The notes: generated by a model from the letters alone, not told the origin. DNA of 64,000 nt from Ichthyophis bannanicus (GCA_033557465.1 CM066043.1:114434778-114498777); one strand, 5' to 3'. Counted from the first letter of the stretch, positions 21,716-33,023 are shown. Program-made: numbers and translations.

Positions 21716-21803
21716 TCTGCATCTGGCACCCTGGGGACTCGAACCCATGCTGCCCGTATCAGCAGTCACTGCAGTAACCATTGTGCTACAGCTCTGTATG
21801 GGT
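21716..21803 (-). repeat. tRNA-like module, best preserved copy
   Basis: The minus strand reads TAGCACAATGGTTACTGCAG (box A) and GGGTTCGAGTCCCC (box B) at tRNA-like spacing. It sits directly inside the right terminus of the Harbinger element. The flanks do not form a full cloverleaf, so I regard it as a tRNA-derived repeat. Confidence 0.65.
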
Positions 21804-21824
21804 TAGGTATGTCTGAGTGGCTTC

Positions 21825-21991
21825 TTATGCTTAACGCGCGGTGCCTCCTCTAACGCGCCACGTATCGCTCGTTAGCTCTGTAACGCGCGTTAGGTCTTCC
21901 GCTGTCCCACCTATCTCCTTATTTGGGGGTTTGTCTTATTACCGCGGATACTAACGCGAACTGCACTAACGCGATTTAGTAAACATACCCC
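21825..21991. promoter_or_regulatory. Harbinger right terminus with TAACGCG repeats
   Basis: TAACGCG or CTAACGCG occurs at least six times before the terminal TTTAGTAAACATACCCC. The left end of the 44418-49566 derivative has a comparable TAACG cluster. These are probable transposase or Myb-protein binding sites, judged from position and repetition. Confidence 0.55.
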
Positions 21992-21994
21992 TTA

Positions 21995-24333
21995 GTGTAG
22001 CACAAGTGAATGCTACATGTGTCACAGAAGCTGTCTGTGCAATTTTCAACTCCAGATTTGGCACACTGAGCACATCGTCTGCGTCGATCACTTCTTGTCA
22101 GGGAATGTTCTGGTTTTGGTGCTGGAAGAACACACCGTGAACCTCTAACTGGTGCTGATGGTGCATTTCTTTGACGGTTGGAGTACCGTCCAATAAGACC
22201 CCTTGCTATCATCTGACGATATTCCAGTAGTGTTATTGCCTTATAATCAGGGTCCCTCTCTTGTTGCAGTTGAACATAAATGCAATGACTATTGTTGACA
22301 GCAATATCAAGAAGATCAAAGAAGATTTTCAAGTAATACTTAATTTTTGACTTTCGGTCAGTCTCATACGAAACCTTTTTTTGGTCCATGAGGTCCACAC
22401 CACCCATGTATTTGTTGTAAGTTGTAACAATGGAATGACATGAAACACGCAGCTTATCTGCAGATCCTGCTTGCCTTCTTAGCACATACGTGACATCATC
22501 CTTTGAACATGGTAGGAAATTTGATAATAGAATCACTGACCTGTTGTCCAACCATTTCACACAAGTAACACCATTTGCTGTCATATAATCCATGTCACCA
22601 CGTTTCATTTCCTTATCTGATTTCAAGTTCTTTGGCATGTGCTTCCGGTCTACACACACTGTGCCACATAAGTAAATCTTCTTTTGTAGCATCTGAAATT
22701 GCAACATTGGCGAGTTGAAGAAATTGTCAATAAAAACTTGGCAACATAGCTGTTCTAGTGCTTTTGACAGCATTTATTTATTTATTTTTATTTTATTTAT
22801 TTAGCTGTATTTATATCCCGCTTTTCACCGGGTCAAAGCGGTCAATTGGGAGATACATTTAACACGAGGGGATATGACACACATACGCTAATACTTACAG
22901 GGAACATGGGCAATGGAGGGTTAAGTGGCTTGTCCAAGACCACAAGGAGTACCTATAGGACTAGAAATCCCAGTCCCTCCGGCCTGAGATTGCTGTCCCC
23001 AGGTGGGACTTGAACCCCCGGCCCTCCGGCCTGAAGTACATTATGACCACCCCCTCCCCAAGCCCATACTCTGTCTCCATTTTTCATCCAGTATACAGGT
23101 CAAACTGGTAAAGATAGCCTGAGATCGCATCACATCTGCACTACAGTTTAAATCCCCACTTCACAGGCTTGTTTCTTATGTACTGCTTCATGATGTTTTG
23201 GCCTTTGCATTTTATCACGTGCTCATCAATTGACTGCTGCTTGCTTGCATTTCTAGCTGCCTGGAAGCATCTATTGAAGTGGTTGATCAATGGGTGAACC
23301 TTGAAAGCCCGATCACACTGCGGGTGAGTTCTCGGTAGCATATCATCATTATTTGAAAAATGCAAGGCAGAGTGAATTGTTTCAAATCGCGTCCGAGTCA
23401 TTGCATTTGCAATGAATGGAACCTGTAGATCTTGTTGAGTAGACCAATAATCTCTAATTGTGGGCAGAACATGGTAACCCATGACCAGTCACATCTCAAG
23501 GAAGGCTCGGAGCTCATCTGCATCAGTGAGAAATGGAATGCCTCTTTGCTTCATATATAGTTCACTCTGTTCTGCCGATTAGTGAGACTAAGGAGTTGAA
23601 ATCAGACACTTGTTCAAAAACAAAAACTGCACTAATGTCTTCAGAATCATCAAACTTCAGATTTACTTTTCCATAATCGTAGTCAGTTGTCTCGGAGTTG
23701 TCTTTCACCGGCTTCCTTCCCCATTTGAAGTGCACTGTAGTTTGCACTGACCTGCCACTTGCTCGTGATTTAGTCGTTGGGGGCAAGTCTTCATCCATTG
23801 GTTGTGTTGCTTGTTTTTGAATATCATCAGGATGATTTGGCATCATTTGTCTTTTTTCGTTTGTGTGAATTCTTTCTAGAATTTGATGTAGTTGGCTGCA
23901 CCTGCATCAACTGTTCTTTTGCTCCGGACACTACTGATGGAGATGGAGTCTTGATGGTACATTTACGTTTAGATTTACCGTAGAATGTCGCAGATATGAA
24001 TGTTGAAGCTCCACTGGCTAGATTTGTACTACTACTAGGATTAGTAGTTTCAATTGTCAAAGAATCAGGATGTTCTATGACCACTTCCTCGTCAACATTG
24101 TCGACATCTTCAAGCAAGAAATTTTGATCTTCGTCATCAAGAAGCAAATCATCATCATCAGAATCGCTGCTCTCAGCAAACAAGTTGTTGTATATCTGCT
24201 TCACGTATTCTAAACATATGCTCACGCATCTTTTTTCGAAGTATGGTTTTCTACGAATTGATGAACGATAAATAACTGTTAGCATGCGACAAAAGTAGTA
24301 CTGTATTTTTTCAGTTATAGACCATAGGGACAA
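21995..24333 (-). pseudogene. piggyBac transposase (DDE_Tnp_1_7 type), broken
   Basis: Frame pieces in order on the minus strand are: an acidic N-terminus (24333-23827, run of S/D/E), 23846-23562, 23482-23141 (PFIANAMTRTRFETIHSALH, then IDEHVIKCKG) and, after a SINE, 22773-21995 (FIDNFFNSP, TYNKYMGGVDLMDQ and a C-terminal cysteine-rich zinc-binding region with CAQC, CDTC and C-H). The three catalytic Asp of piggyBac lie in IDEH, FIDNFF and GGVDLMDQ and are all visible. There are several frameshifts and stops, an internal SINE and loss of the last residues to the Harbinger. The size suits an ancestor of about 550-600 residues. Confidence 0.85.
22774..23047 (-). mobile_element. tRNA-derived SINE in the piggyBac transposase
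   Basis: The minus strand carries a degenerate tRNA-like head (GGGTTCAAGTCCCACC), a body with CCTTGTGGTCTTGGACAAGCCACTTAACCCTCC and a 3' tail ending in (AAATAAAT)n. It splits the frame between YGLGEGVV and SKALEQL. It is the same family as 25381-25665. Confidence 0.8.
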
Positions 24334-24696
24334 ATGTGTCCCAGAGCAATAAAACTCACTAAAATTGATAAAAATAGCAATTTCTCTAAAGAAAACTATT
24401 CAATTTTATCAAAGACATGCGCATAATTAAATATGAAAGTTCACATAACATCCAGCTTCTTACATCATTTTCTATGGAACACCAAAATAACACAAATTCC
24501 TATTTCCATATTGGTAAATTATGAAGCGCTTTATAGAAAATAAATGTTACATGAATTGGTCATTAAACAGAATCATTTGACAGAATAAGGTTTTATCTTG
24601 ATGTGAACAGAAATTAAAATGGATTTTAAATAAAAATTGCATGTTTTATGAGTTTTAAAACTTATGGGACAAATATGTCCCCTGGTCCTTAAAAGG

Positions 24697-26275
24697 CTAA
24701 ACACTTCATTATCATAATCAATAGTATTCATCACTACCACTGTGCCCCCTTTATCGGAACATTTTATAGTAATATTCTCCATACTGGAGAGATCTTGTAA
24801 AGCTTGAAATTCAGTAGGTGATAAATTCTTTGGATAGTTAGTATACTTGGCTTTCATCTTCAGTAAGTCTGACAATACCAAATGCTTAAATGTATGCACT
24901 AAAAGGTCCAAAGGACCCGGAGGTGTCCAATTCAATTTTAAACTGACCAGAGAAGGGTCAGCTACAGATGGTTTATCATGAAAAAAAGAGTTTTAATTGG
25001 ATAGACCATACTAATATTTCTATCGCTATTCTACTTTGAAATCCATCATAGTAAGGACCATGTATAAAAGATAAACCTCTTGACAATACTTCAATATGTG
25101 CTGGTGTTAACATCACACTTGAAAGATTAAGAACAGTATCAGTTACTGGAAGTTTACAGAATCCTTATTCCATCGTGATCTTGTCGGTGGCCCGGAAAAG
25201 TTTCCATATTTATTTTGTTGATTATTCAATTGTTCTACCTTCTTATCTCCTGTCTTGAAATGCACATCTGAATGTCCCCCTTCTATAATAGAATCAGATG
25301 AATACGTAGAAGTCTCTTCACCTTCGTTTTTCCTAAAATTCTCAGAATATTTCATTCTTCTCAGAGACCAATTATATAGGAGTGGAGGAGTAGCCTAGTG
25401 GTTGGGGCAAGGTACTTCAGGCCAGAAGGTCAGGGGTTCAAATCCCACTAGAGGACAGCAACCTTGGGCCAGAAGGACTGGGGTTTCTAGTCCCAAAGGT
25501 GCTCCTTGTGGTCTTGGGCAAGCCACTTAACCCTCCATAGCCCATGTTCCCTGTAAAATAGTTATCTACAAGTTATAATACCCTGTTCAATGTAATTTCA
25601 GTTTGTTCAATGTAAACCACACTGATGCAGAATAGCACAGTATATAAGATTAAATAAAATAAATATCAGCCCTTCTTTCATACGTTTCTCATCTTTAAAA
25701 AAAAATTTAAATCTTTAAATTTTTTAAATCGGCACAATATTTCTCAATCTGCTTAAGAATATCTGCATGACGGTCTGTAAAGTTATTCAATGTTTTCAAG
25801 TTTTCTAAATCTTCATCTATTTCTTTAACTAGAATAGTATTCTTCGTATGTGCTGAATCTATGATTAAAAGCATTAGATCTAAAAAGCATTTATTTAATA
25901 TTTGATTCCAACGAAGAACAAATTCCTCGTCTTCCAAAAACATTCCTGGCACCTTCCAAATTCGCAAACCTTTAGGAATTACTTCTTTGCGACAATATTC
26001 AGCCAAGGTTAGACTATGAAGCTCCAATCGTACACTCTTCTTCAATTTATTAATATAAGAATCCCAATCCGGACTCCCCTTTTCATTATCTCCTAATAAG
26101 GATGGAAGTTTTAAAATCTCATTCTTTCTTTCTGCACTGAAACTAAAGGAGTCCTTCCAACTAGTCGCCATTGCGGTATAACTAGTAAACTCAAACAATA
26201 ACCGCCTAAGGGAAAATTCCAACAGACAATATCTACAAAATCCCTTAGTATCCACCAATAATACACTCAACCTTT
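24697..26275 (-). pseudogene. Penelope-like retroelement, 5' half
   Basis: The N-terminal piece (26270-25707) has KGLRIWKVPGMFLEDEEFVLRWNQ, the conserved N-terminal region of Penelope-type proteins. A second piece (25355-25143) is low-complexity and polar. The third (24935-24697) reads LSPTEFQALQDLSSMENITIKCSDKGGTVVVMNTIDYDNEV, where the DKGG-VVVM motif precedes the RT core. The frame is then cut by the piggyBac element, so RT fingers, palm and the GIY-YIG domain are absent here. A SINE lies between the first two pieces. Confidence 0.72.
25381..25665 (+). mobile_element. tRNA-derived SINE, full-length copy
   Basis: Box A TAGCCTAGTGGTTGGGGCA and box B GGGGTTCAAATCCC lie about 40 bases apart. 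A CORE-like body follows (TGTGGTCTTGGGCAAGCCACTTAACC), then a tail with TTCAATGTAAACCACACTGATG ending TTAAATAAAATAAAT. The tail also occurs alone at 51236-51375 and resembles local LINE 3' ends. Confidence 0.85.
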
Positions 26276-28019
26276 AAATAATATAATATACTTATAAAAT
26301 TAAGCTCTCAACAACTATATTCAGCATATAAGGACCTCAGGTTTAGCCTTACCCCTACATTTGGCAAAACTTGTCACCATAGGGAGATGTTTACAAAAAA
26401 AATCTGCCATCATTTTTCTATGTTTCTACTGACAAGTCGGTTCACAGGGAATCAGCTTTGCAGTTAATCTGGTAATTAGTGAACATTAACTGCAAAACTT
26501 TAACATACGTTAGTAAAAGAGACCTATAGAGGATAATTTTATAAGAGGTCACCTATGTTGAAGGTCAGATAGGAACCTAATTTTAGTCTATTTTATAGCG
26601 ACAATAAAGACAAAAGGTCCATTTGTGTCTTTATTATTCTTTCCAACTCAATGGAAGGTGGAAATAATTAAATAAGAGAGGTCAAGAATCTCTGTCCATC
26701 TGTTAGGAAATTGTTCCTTTCAAATTCTCTCTCTCTATTCTCTATTCTCCTAACCTCCAAACAGCTCCCCCCACCCCCTAAACTATACCCCCACAATTGG
26801 GCCACAGCACTATAAACTGCCTCCATCCCAATAAACAACCTCTCATTACTGCCCAACCACATTGCAAACTTCCCATCCCCCCAAAATACCCCCTCACAAC
26901 TATCCTACCACCTCACAAATTGCCCCATCTCTAAACATACCCCATAACTGCCCCACCACCCTGCCAACTGTCCCATCTTCAAAACCTACCCCTTGCAAGT
27001 AAACATACAAAACAGCACACACACACACACGCAATCATAAAGACACCACATTCATAAGATACACACACATATATATATATATATATTTATTTATTTATAT
27101 ATGCACACACGCACACATATATGCAGGCAATGCAGATAACAACACAGTTGTGTGCATGTACAGACACCCACCCATACAGAGGGGATGGAAAAATTCCATG
27201 AGCCTTGCTCTGCATGCTTTCCCCACTTGTAAAATACTAGGGGTAAAGAAGTAGAAATCATACTTAGATTGAATGCGCCAATATTTAGAACAGTTTAGGA
27301 AGCAGGTGTAAATGCATCTGAAGAACATGAGTCCGCATGTATTTTGTAATATATGCGAGCAAATTTTAACTTCCTCCATGCTCTGCCCAAACTCCTCCCC
27401 TGAACACACCTACTGTAATGTTGTATACAGTACTGTACCTGCCTAACTGCACCACCTGTACTTCCGCATATGAAGTAATTTTACAAGAGGCCCTTTGTGC
27501 ACGTGTACTGGCATAAGCATGCAAAAAAATCCTTTCTAAAATTACCTGATAGATGCCTAAAAGGTGCTAGAATGTCCCATATTGTACCTCTTTTTTGGAC
27601 AGATAACTTTGGCTGTTTAATAATTTATAAATTCAAAATGATCTGTCCATGTGCCCTGCGTTGTCTTTAAAAGCACTCGTGTGTCGGCAACTTGGGATAC
27701 CATTCTTGTGTCCAGAGTGAATTCTTAATCGAAGGCGAGTACAGTCACATCCAGGCCCTTGGAGTAGCTAACCTCTTATCCCTATCTGGGGATCCATGCC
27801 ATGTTTGCAATGGGAAGGATGAGAAACCTGAAAACTAGTGGCCCCCCTCCCATTTAGGACTAAAAGACAGAGAAAAGGGGGGCTAAACATATGAAATGAA
27901 GTTCAATATTTAGAAGTGTGACATCCAATTTGGTGTTTTTATATGAATATTCTGGGAGTGGTGATGTTGGGGTTGATCATGACTGTTGAGTTTATTTTTC
28001 ACCTCAGGGATGGCCCAGA
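26276..28019. other. Spacer with simple repeats, no gene seen
   Basis: C/A-rich sequence at 26760-27000, then (CA)n and (TA)n/(TTTA)n tracts at 27020-27120. There is no coding frame or transposon end that I can name. Confidence 0.5.
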
Positions 28020-28113
28020 GCAGTGGTTCTCAACCAGTGTTTCCGGGCACACCTGCGTGTCACCAAGAGCTGGGAGGTGTGTCATCAAAAGTTTGACAAC
28101 TGCTAGGGAAAGA
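28020..28113 (+). mobile_element. hAT (Charlie-like) 5' end fragment
   Basis: CAGTGGTTCTCAACCAGTG followed by GGCACACCTGCGTGTCACCAAG matches the start of a widespread vertebrate hAT family as I remember it. No matching right end is seen nearby. Confidence 0.5.
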
Positions 28114-28709
28114 ATGTGCTTGATACCATGTGTGTTACCATGTGTGGGTTCGGGAAAGTGCAAAGTTAGATATCTAGCTCTGACAAAATGAACATTTTCC
28201 CTGAATACCAATAACTGGGTACATGAATAGGGTGGGGCTGGGGGAAGGGACAGGTGGGGGGAACAAAGTTAGACCCTCATGAGGTAAAGCCATTCTTGCA
28301 CGAATGTTGCTGCATAAATGACCTCTTATAAAATACTGAGTGGTGTAAAGTAAAGCCTTTTGGCATGAAGGTTCATAATTTGCCGGTAGGGGTAGTTGGG
28401 GCTTAATGTGAGTAGCGTTTTCACATACACACATAGATTATAAAACACTTTCATCCACGTGCATACATGTGTAAAGTACATGTGAACATTTGCACCTGCT
28501 TGCCTACTGTTGTAAGTGATCGCATCCACATTCAAGGCACACCTTCTGCCGTATATGCCTGCACTTGATAAAGACAAATAGGCGACTACTTGTCTTTATA
28601 AAATAGCATCTAATGTAATGGGGAAGATCCATCCTTTGCCTTAAAAACACAGGATTCTGTGAGAATTAGGTCAGAATCTGACAGGCAGGCAAACCACATG
28701 ATCAATAGT

Positions 28710-29684
28710 TGTCAGGAGCAACGTAAACAGACCCAGCCACGAGGTCTGCAACCCCGCCCAACTAGCAAGCAATCCCTAGCTCCTGAAGCAAATAGTTTTC
28801 ACCTGAGTGGGGGAAGTGCTAATCAGCACTATAAGAAACACTCAGTAGAGTTAGAAAGAGGAGAACGGAGAGAAAGGGGAGAAGGAAGAAACAGGAAGGA
28901 ACTCAGAGAGAGACCCCGTGACAGACACAGAGAGAGAGTGAGAAACAGCTGTGAGAGTCAGTTTGCTGTGACGCAGTTTGGATCTCAGAGGCAACGTGCT
29001 TTGCAGAGTGAATGGAAGCCTGAGAGAGTGGAACCGTATGTATCTGAGAATTGTGACCCTGGAAGTGATTCTGAACCAGACTTAAGGAAACTTACTGGCA
29101 GCAGAAATACCTTGAGAGTTAATGCTCAGAAGCCCCGTGTGAAAAGTCCAAGGCTGGTGCCGTGCTGGGAAGGCAGCCAGAAGGATTTAACAGGAGAGCT
29201 ATCGTGGGAGCATTTACAAGCCCCAGAGAGGGAGAGGTATTGTGTAGAAGATATCTGCATGTCAGAAGAAGGGCTTGAAAAGCCTGAATCTCAGAGAAAG
29301 CTTCCAAGGGCTAAACCCTTTGCTAACAGGGTTGAGCAGTTCCATTATCCTCAGCCAAAACCTGAAGGTAGGACAAGCAAATACTTTAAAGGGAAAAGCT
29401 CTTATAAAAAGTTATATGCTGAAAATCCTGGAAGGTGGGTCTCTCCTCTCTCACACTCTGATATATATGGTAACAGTAATCCTTACCTTAGAGAGGGCTG
29501 GCTGGATAAGCCCCGTGAAGATATAGTAGCAGGAGATTTACAAACGTTGTGCAATAAAGAAAACGTTTGTCCAGCTGAAAGTCAGCAGGAGCCTATGATA
29601 ATTGATTCTGCTAGTGAAGATTTATTTGATGATCCAATGGATTGTACGCTAACCATTTCAGACAAGATTACTTCTTTGTGTTAA
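28710..29684 (+). CDS. LTR-borne open frame, copy 3 (unknown protein)
   Basis: Open in the same frame as the other two copies, from the first TGT of the LTR to a TAA at 29684: 324 codons. The N-terminal third is Arg/Glu-rich (ERGERRERGEGRNRKELRER), the middle is polar, and the C-terminus has PMIIDSASEDLFDDPMDC before the stop, matching the D-x-x-S ... (D/E)-M-(D/E)-C ending of copies 1 and 2. There is no ATG at the LTR start. The first in-LTR ATG is at 29259, and one at 28698 lies in the flank. No known domain is recognised. Confidence 0.55.
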   Translation, partial: CQEQRKQTQPRGLQPRPTSKQSLAPEANSFHLSGGSANQHYKKHSVELERGERRERGEGRNRKELRERPRDRHRERVRNSCESQFAVTQFGSQRQRALQSEWKPERVEPYVSENCDPGSDSEPDLRKLTGSRNTLRVNAQKPRVKSPRLVPCWEGSQKDLTGELSWEHLQAPERERYCVEDICMSEEGLEKPESQRKLPRAKPFANRVEQFHYPQPKPEGRTSKYFKGKSSYKKLYAENPGRWVSPLSHSDIYGNSNPYLREGWLDKPREDIVAGDLQTLCNKENVCPAESQQEPMIIDSASEDLFDDPMDCTLTISDKITSLC

Positions 29685-30032
29685 GCCAGCATTTGTGCAT
29701 TGCTTAAAGCTAGCTGTAAAGAGCATAAGATTTGCTGTTCATTTGCAAAGGAACTGTATGCTGATAATATTGTTTCCTGTGGATATAATTTGAGTAAGAA
29801 GCAAGAAGAAGCTGTTTTCATTTTCCTTTATCACATGCCAGAGTGTATGGCTTTATTGTCCCAAGTTTGTTGTGTTATATATATATATATTTGAAAATCC
29901 AACCCCAGGAGGGGAAATAAAACCCTATCTTATACCTGACCCATTCGTGTCCACAACTACTCCTTTATCGAAAGGGTCATCAGGCGGTCAAAACCCGCTC
30001 CCCCTAGGCGGCGGACTGGCCACTGCCTGACA
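28710..30032 (+). mobile_element. Solo LTR, copy 3 (1.3 kb)
   Basis: Perfect 7-bp inverted ends, TGTCAGG and CCTGACA. A TATA-like ACTATAAGAAAC is near 28828 and AATAAA near 29915, about 115 bases before the end. No clear target duplication is seen (AGT before, CTAA after), so one flank may have changed. It is a different subfamily from copies 1 and 2 but has the same open-frame layout. Confidence 0.68.
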
Positions 30033-30724
30033 CTAAGTACTGTAGGGACCTCTGTAGGTGCCTACCCATGAGGTCCTGTTAAAAATGACCCTCCATGTGC
30101 TGACCTCCAGCACATGGAGGGTAAGTTTGCATACTCCCATGTAAGCGACGTGCGGTACCATGCGCTCAGTTCAAACTTATTTTATAAAGTAAAGTCTGTG
30201 TATACATTGCTTTATAAAATAGGACTGTATAGGTGTACTGGATCCCAGATGCGGCAATTATGTCTGACTGAGAGCAAGTCACACCTAGAGTGGCAACCTG
30301 ACATGCACAAGTCAAAGTATTTTATAACTTACACCCCTCAGTGGAGGCCACACCTGCACTGTGCCAAACACCGCTGCCATGGCACTTACACATGGTGACA
30401 TATGCATGTACAGCAGTTGATATTCTATAAGCTCACGTGTCATTGTCCATTCACATGTATAAGTCCTTGAAAATAGGGACATGTGTATTTCTCATGTGTA
30501 CCATCCTGGGCCCTATATACTGTAAAATCACCCCCAAAGCACTTTAGACACCAAAGTTAGGTGTTAATAGCAGGCCTAAAGTTCAGAACATATTTTGCAG
30601 CTGAACTTTGGTGCTTAGGTTTTGGAAATATAGGCCCCTAAAGTTGCTGAAAATAGTCACATAACTTAGGTGCTCAACTTATTAAAATATTGACTTCCTA
30701 GAGACCAGGATCAAACTGCTGTGT
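30033..30724. other. Spacer, no gene seen
   Basis: A stretch near 30560-30660 with repeated AGGTGCTTAGG-type words suggests an old MITE, but I cannot define its ends. Confidence 0.4.
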
Positions 30725-31275
30725 GTGTGTTCAAATGATTTTTATTATTTTCACCAATAAAAAGACAACAATCATAAAACAACAGATGGCTGCATCACAC
30801 AATCAAGCCTATCAAGACATTCAATGACTCGGTACATAAGCATCACATTTCGCCCACATTTATCCCTTGTTGGCTCCTAGCTGCTTCCCCTCTACTGCAG
30901 TGCCCTCATATACAAACATTAGATTCCACCACCGACTGACATCAGTAACAGTAGTAGCCTTCCAATTATAGATTGATTTTATCACAACAAGCAGAAAAAA
31001 TCCAATAACATTGAGTCCTGACTAACTGGTCTCCTAAGCCCACAGACATCTCTACTATGATTTTAGACAAAAGGGATCATTTAGATGCAGTACTTCTATT
31101 ATTCTGGCCCAGACATCTACCCAATATTGTTGCACATGACCACAAAAGTACATCAGATATGACAGTGTACCCATGTCAATTCTACAGCTTCAGCATCGAT
31201 TGTCACCTCCAATCAGAAATTTAGATTTTTTATATGAGGGTCCAAAATACTCTATGCATTAAAAAGAAGGCTGAC
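30725..31275 (-). mobile_element. L1-type LINE 3' end
   Basis: The minus strand translates as NRCWSCRIDMGTLSYLMYFC then QQYWVDVWARIIEVL, the cysteine-rich C-terminus of L1 ORF2. It is followed by a 3' UTR ending GGTGAAAATAATAAAAATCA. It is 5'-truncated at about 31275. The tail resembles that of the half-L1 at 42196-42699. Confidence 0.65.
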
Positions 31276-31279
31276 TGCA

Positions 31280-32005
31280 TAATGTTGTTGTTGTTCAGTG
31301 CCGTCAAGTTGGTGTCGACTCATGGCGACCCTCTGGATAGTTGTCCTAAATTGTGTTCGATCTTCAGTCAGGTGGCTCATTGTTGACAGACTGGTACCCA
31401 TAGCTGCTGTTATTGTATCGATCCATCTCATTGCTGGCCTTTCTATTTTGCGTTGACCTTCTACCTTGCCAAGCATGATGCTTTTCTCTAATGATTTCTC
31501 TCTTCACATGATGTGTCCAAAGTATGAAAGTCGAAGACTTGTGATCTGAGCTTCTAAAGAAAGCTTAGGTTTGATCTCCTCTAGTACTGACTGGTTTGTT
31601 CTTCAGGCAGTCCATGGTATACGTAGTATTCGTCGCCAGCACTATAATTCAAAGGCATCAATTTTCTTCCTGTATATCTTTTTCACTCTCCAACTTTCAC
31701 ATTAAATGATGTTATTGAAAATGCCATGGATTAAACAAGTCGAATCTTTGTATGGAGAGAGACATCTTTGCTCTTGAGAATCTTGTCTAGGTCCTTCATA
31801 GCCATTCTTCCAAGAGCAATGAATCATCGGATTTGTTGACTGCTTATTGTTTCTTTATTGATAGTTGATCCAAGTAGGTTTCTTGACTGCTTGTTGCTTC
31901 TTTATTGATAGTTGATCCAAGTAGGTTAAAGTGGTCAACTATTTCAATTTCTTCTCCAACGATTAACTTATTCATTTTGATAGAATTCTGCAAGACCAAT
32001 GATCT
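31280..32005 (-). mobile_element. BovB/RTE LINE, 3' segment (sense on minus)
   Basis: The minus strand carries late RT sequence (GEEIEIVDHFNLLGSTI), then GKVEGQRKIERPAMRWID, then the BovB-type 3' end GGTCGCCATGAGTCGACACC with a (CAA)n tail. A direct duplication of about 51 bases lies at 31830-31925. It is joined head to head with 32006-34830. Confidence 0.8.
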
Positions 32006-32402
32006 GTTCATCTCAAACACCTTCTTCCAGCAACACAAGCGCCGACTGTACGCATGGACTTTACCCAATGGGTTGTTCAGAAATCAAATTGACTACATCT
32101 GTGGAAGACAACGATGGAAAAGCTCAATAACATCAACAAAGACAAAACCTGGAGCTAATCATCAACTACTAGTATGCAAACTCAAGCTAAAGTAGAAAAA
32201 GAGCAAGCCATTCATGAATGTAGCAAAATATGACCTTGAGAATATACCACTGGAATTTAAAGACTGCCTGAGACATTGATTTGCTGCTTTAGATACAAAT
32301 GACAGAGTTCCAGAAGAGTTATGGGATGACATCAAGAAGGTTGTATTAGAAGAAAGCAATAAGTCTCTACATAAGGTGAAAATGCAAAAACGGCCAAAAT
32401 GA

Positions 32403-33023
32403 ATGACTGAAGAAACTCTGAAAATTGTTCAGAAACGTAGAGAAGCTAAAGCCAGAGGAGAAAGAGAGGCAATCGTAGAACTCAACATGGATTTCCAATG
32501 TGCAGCAAGAAAAGACAAGGAGAAGTACTACAATGACGCATGCAGGGAAATAGAATCAGAAGCTATTAAAGGAAGAACAAGATCAGCTTTTCTAAAACTA
32601 CAAGAGTTAAAGAAAAAATTCCAGCCTCGAATTGGAATGCTACAAGATGCTCAAGGATCCATGTTGAATGATGCTGAGAAGATCAAGAAAAGGTGGAAAG
32701 AATATACAGTGTCATTATATTATAAAGATCAACTGGACCAACAGCCGTTTCAACCTATAACTTATGATCAGGAACCATTGATGATGAAAGAAGAAGTCGA
32801 AGCAGCATTGAAAGCCTTATCAAAGAACAAAGCACCGGGCATTGATGGCATTCCCATTGAGTTATTACAGCAATCAGATGAAGCTGTTACCATACTTACA
32901 AAGCTCTGCCATGAATTTTGGAAGACAAATTCATGGCCAACTGACTGGAAAATCTCTGTGTTTATACCAATACTGAAGAAAGGTGACCCAACTGACTGTG
33001 GAAATATCGCACAATCGCTCTGA
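32403..33023 (+). pseudogene. BovB reverse transcriptase fragment
   Basis: A 206-codon open piece covering the linker and first RT motifs of the inverted BovB segment. Frameshifts and the L2-like insertion at 33092 end it. The catalytic YADD region is not in this piece. Confidence 0.75.

Larger units (their letters stand above)
1..21991 (+). mobile_element. Giant PIF/Harbinger element (left end outside window), with nested insertions
   Basis: The right end at 21972-21991 reads TTTAGTAAACATACCCC and abuts TTA at 21992-21994, which fits the 3-bp target duplication of Harbinger elements. The flanking piggyBac transposase frame is cut exactly there, so the rest of the piggyBac element should lie beyond the Harbinger left end. 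I found no matching GGGGTATGTTTACTAAA start in 1-21991, so the element probably begins before the window. It carries a Harbinger transposase (12439-16425), an intact Myb-like gene (9872-11724) and a decayed second Myb-like gene (7264-8213). Sequence near 250-930 resembles modules at 18900-21800 and in the 44418-49566 Harbinger derivative. A size above 21 kb is inference and includes later insertions. Alternatively, two or more Harbinger copies have been joined by rearrangement. Confidence 0.55.
21992..24696 (-). mobile_element. piggyBac transposon, cut by the giant Harbinger
   Basis: The 5' end on the minus strand is at 24696. It reads CCTTTTAAGGACCAGGGGAC, preceded by TTAG, a probable decayed TTAA duplication. 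A palindromic GGGACA(A/T)AT(A/G)TGTCCC word occurs near 24667 and again near 24327. The 3' part is missing because the Harbinger inserted at 21992. The element interrupts a Penelope-like reading frame at 24697. Confidence 0.78.

Noticed and set aside
21716..21803. Functional tRNA gene
   Set aside because: Boxes A and B are present but no full cloverleaf, and the module recurs in transposon copies.
23777..23983. 68-codon plus-strand ORF
   Set aside because: Antisense shadow of the piggyBac N-terminal region.
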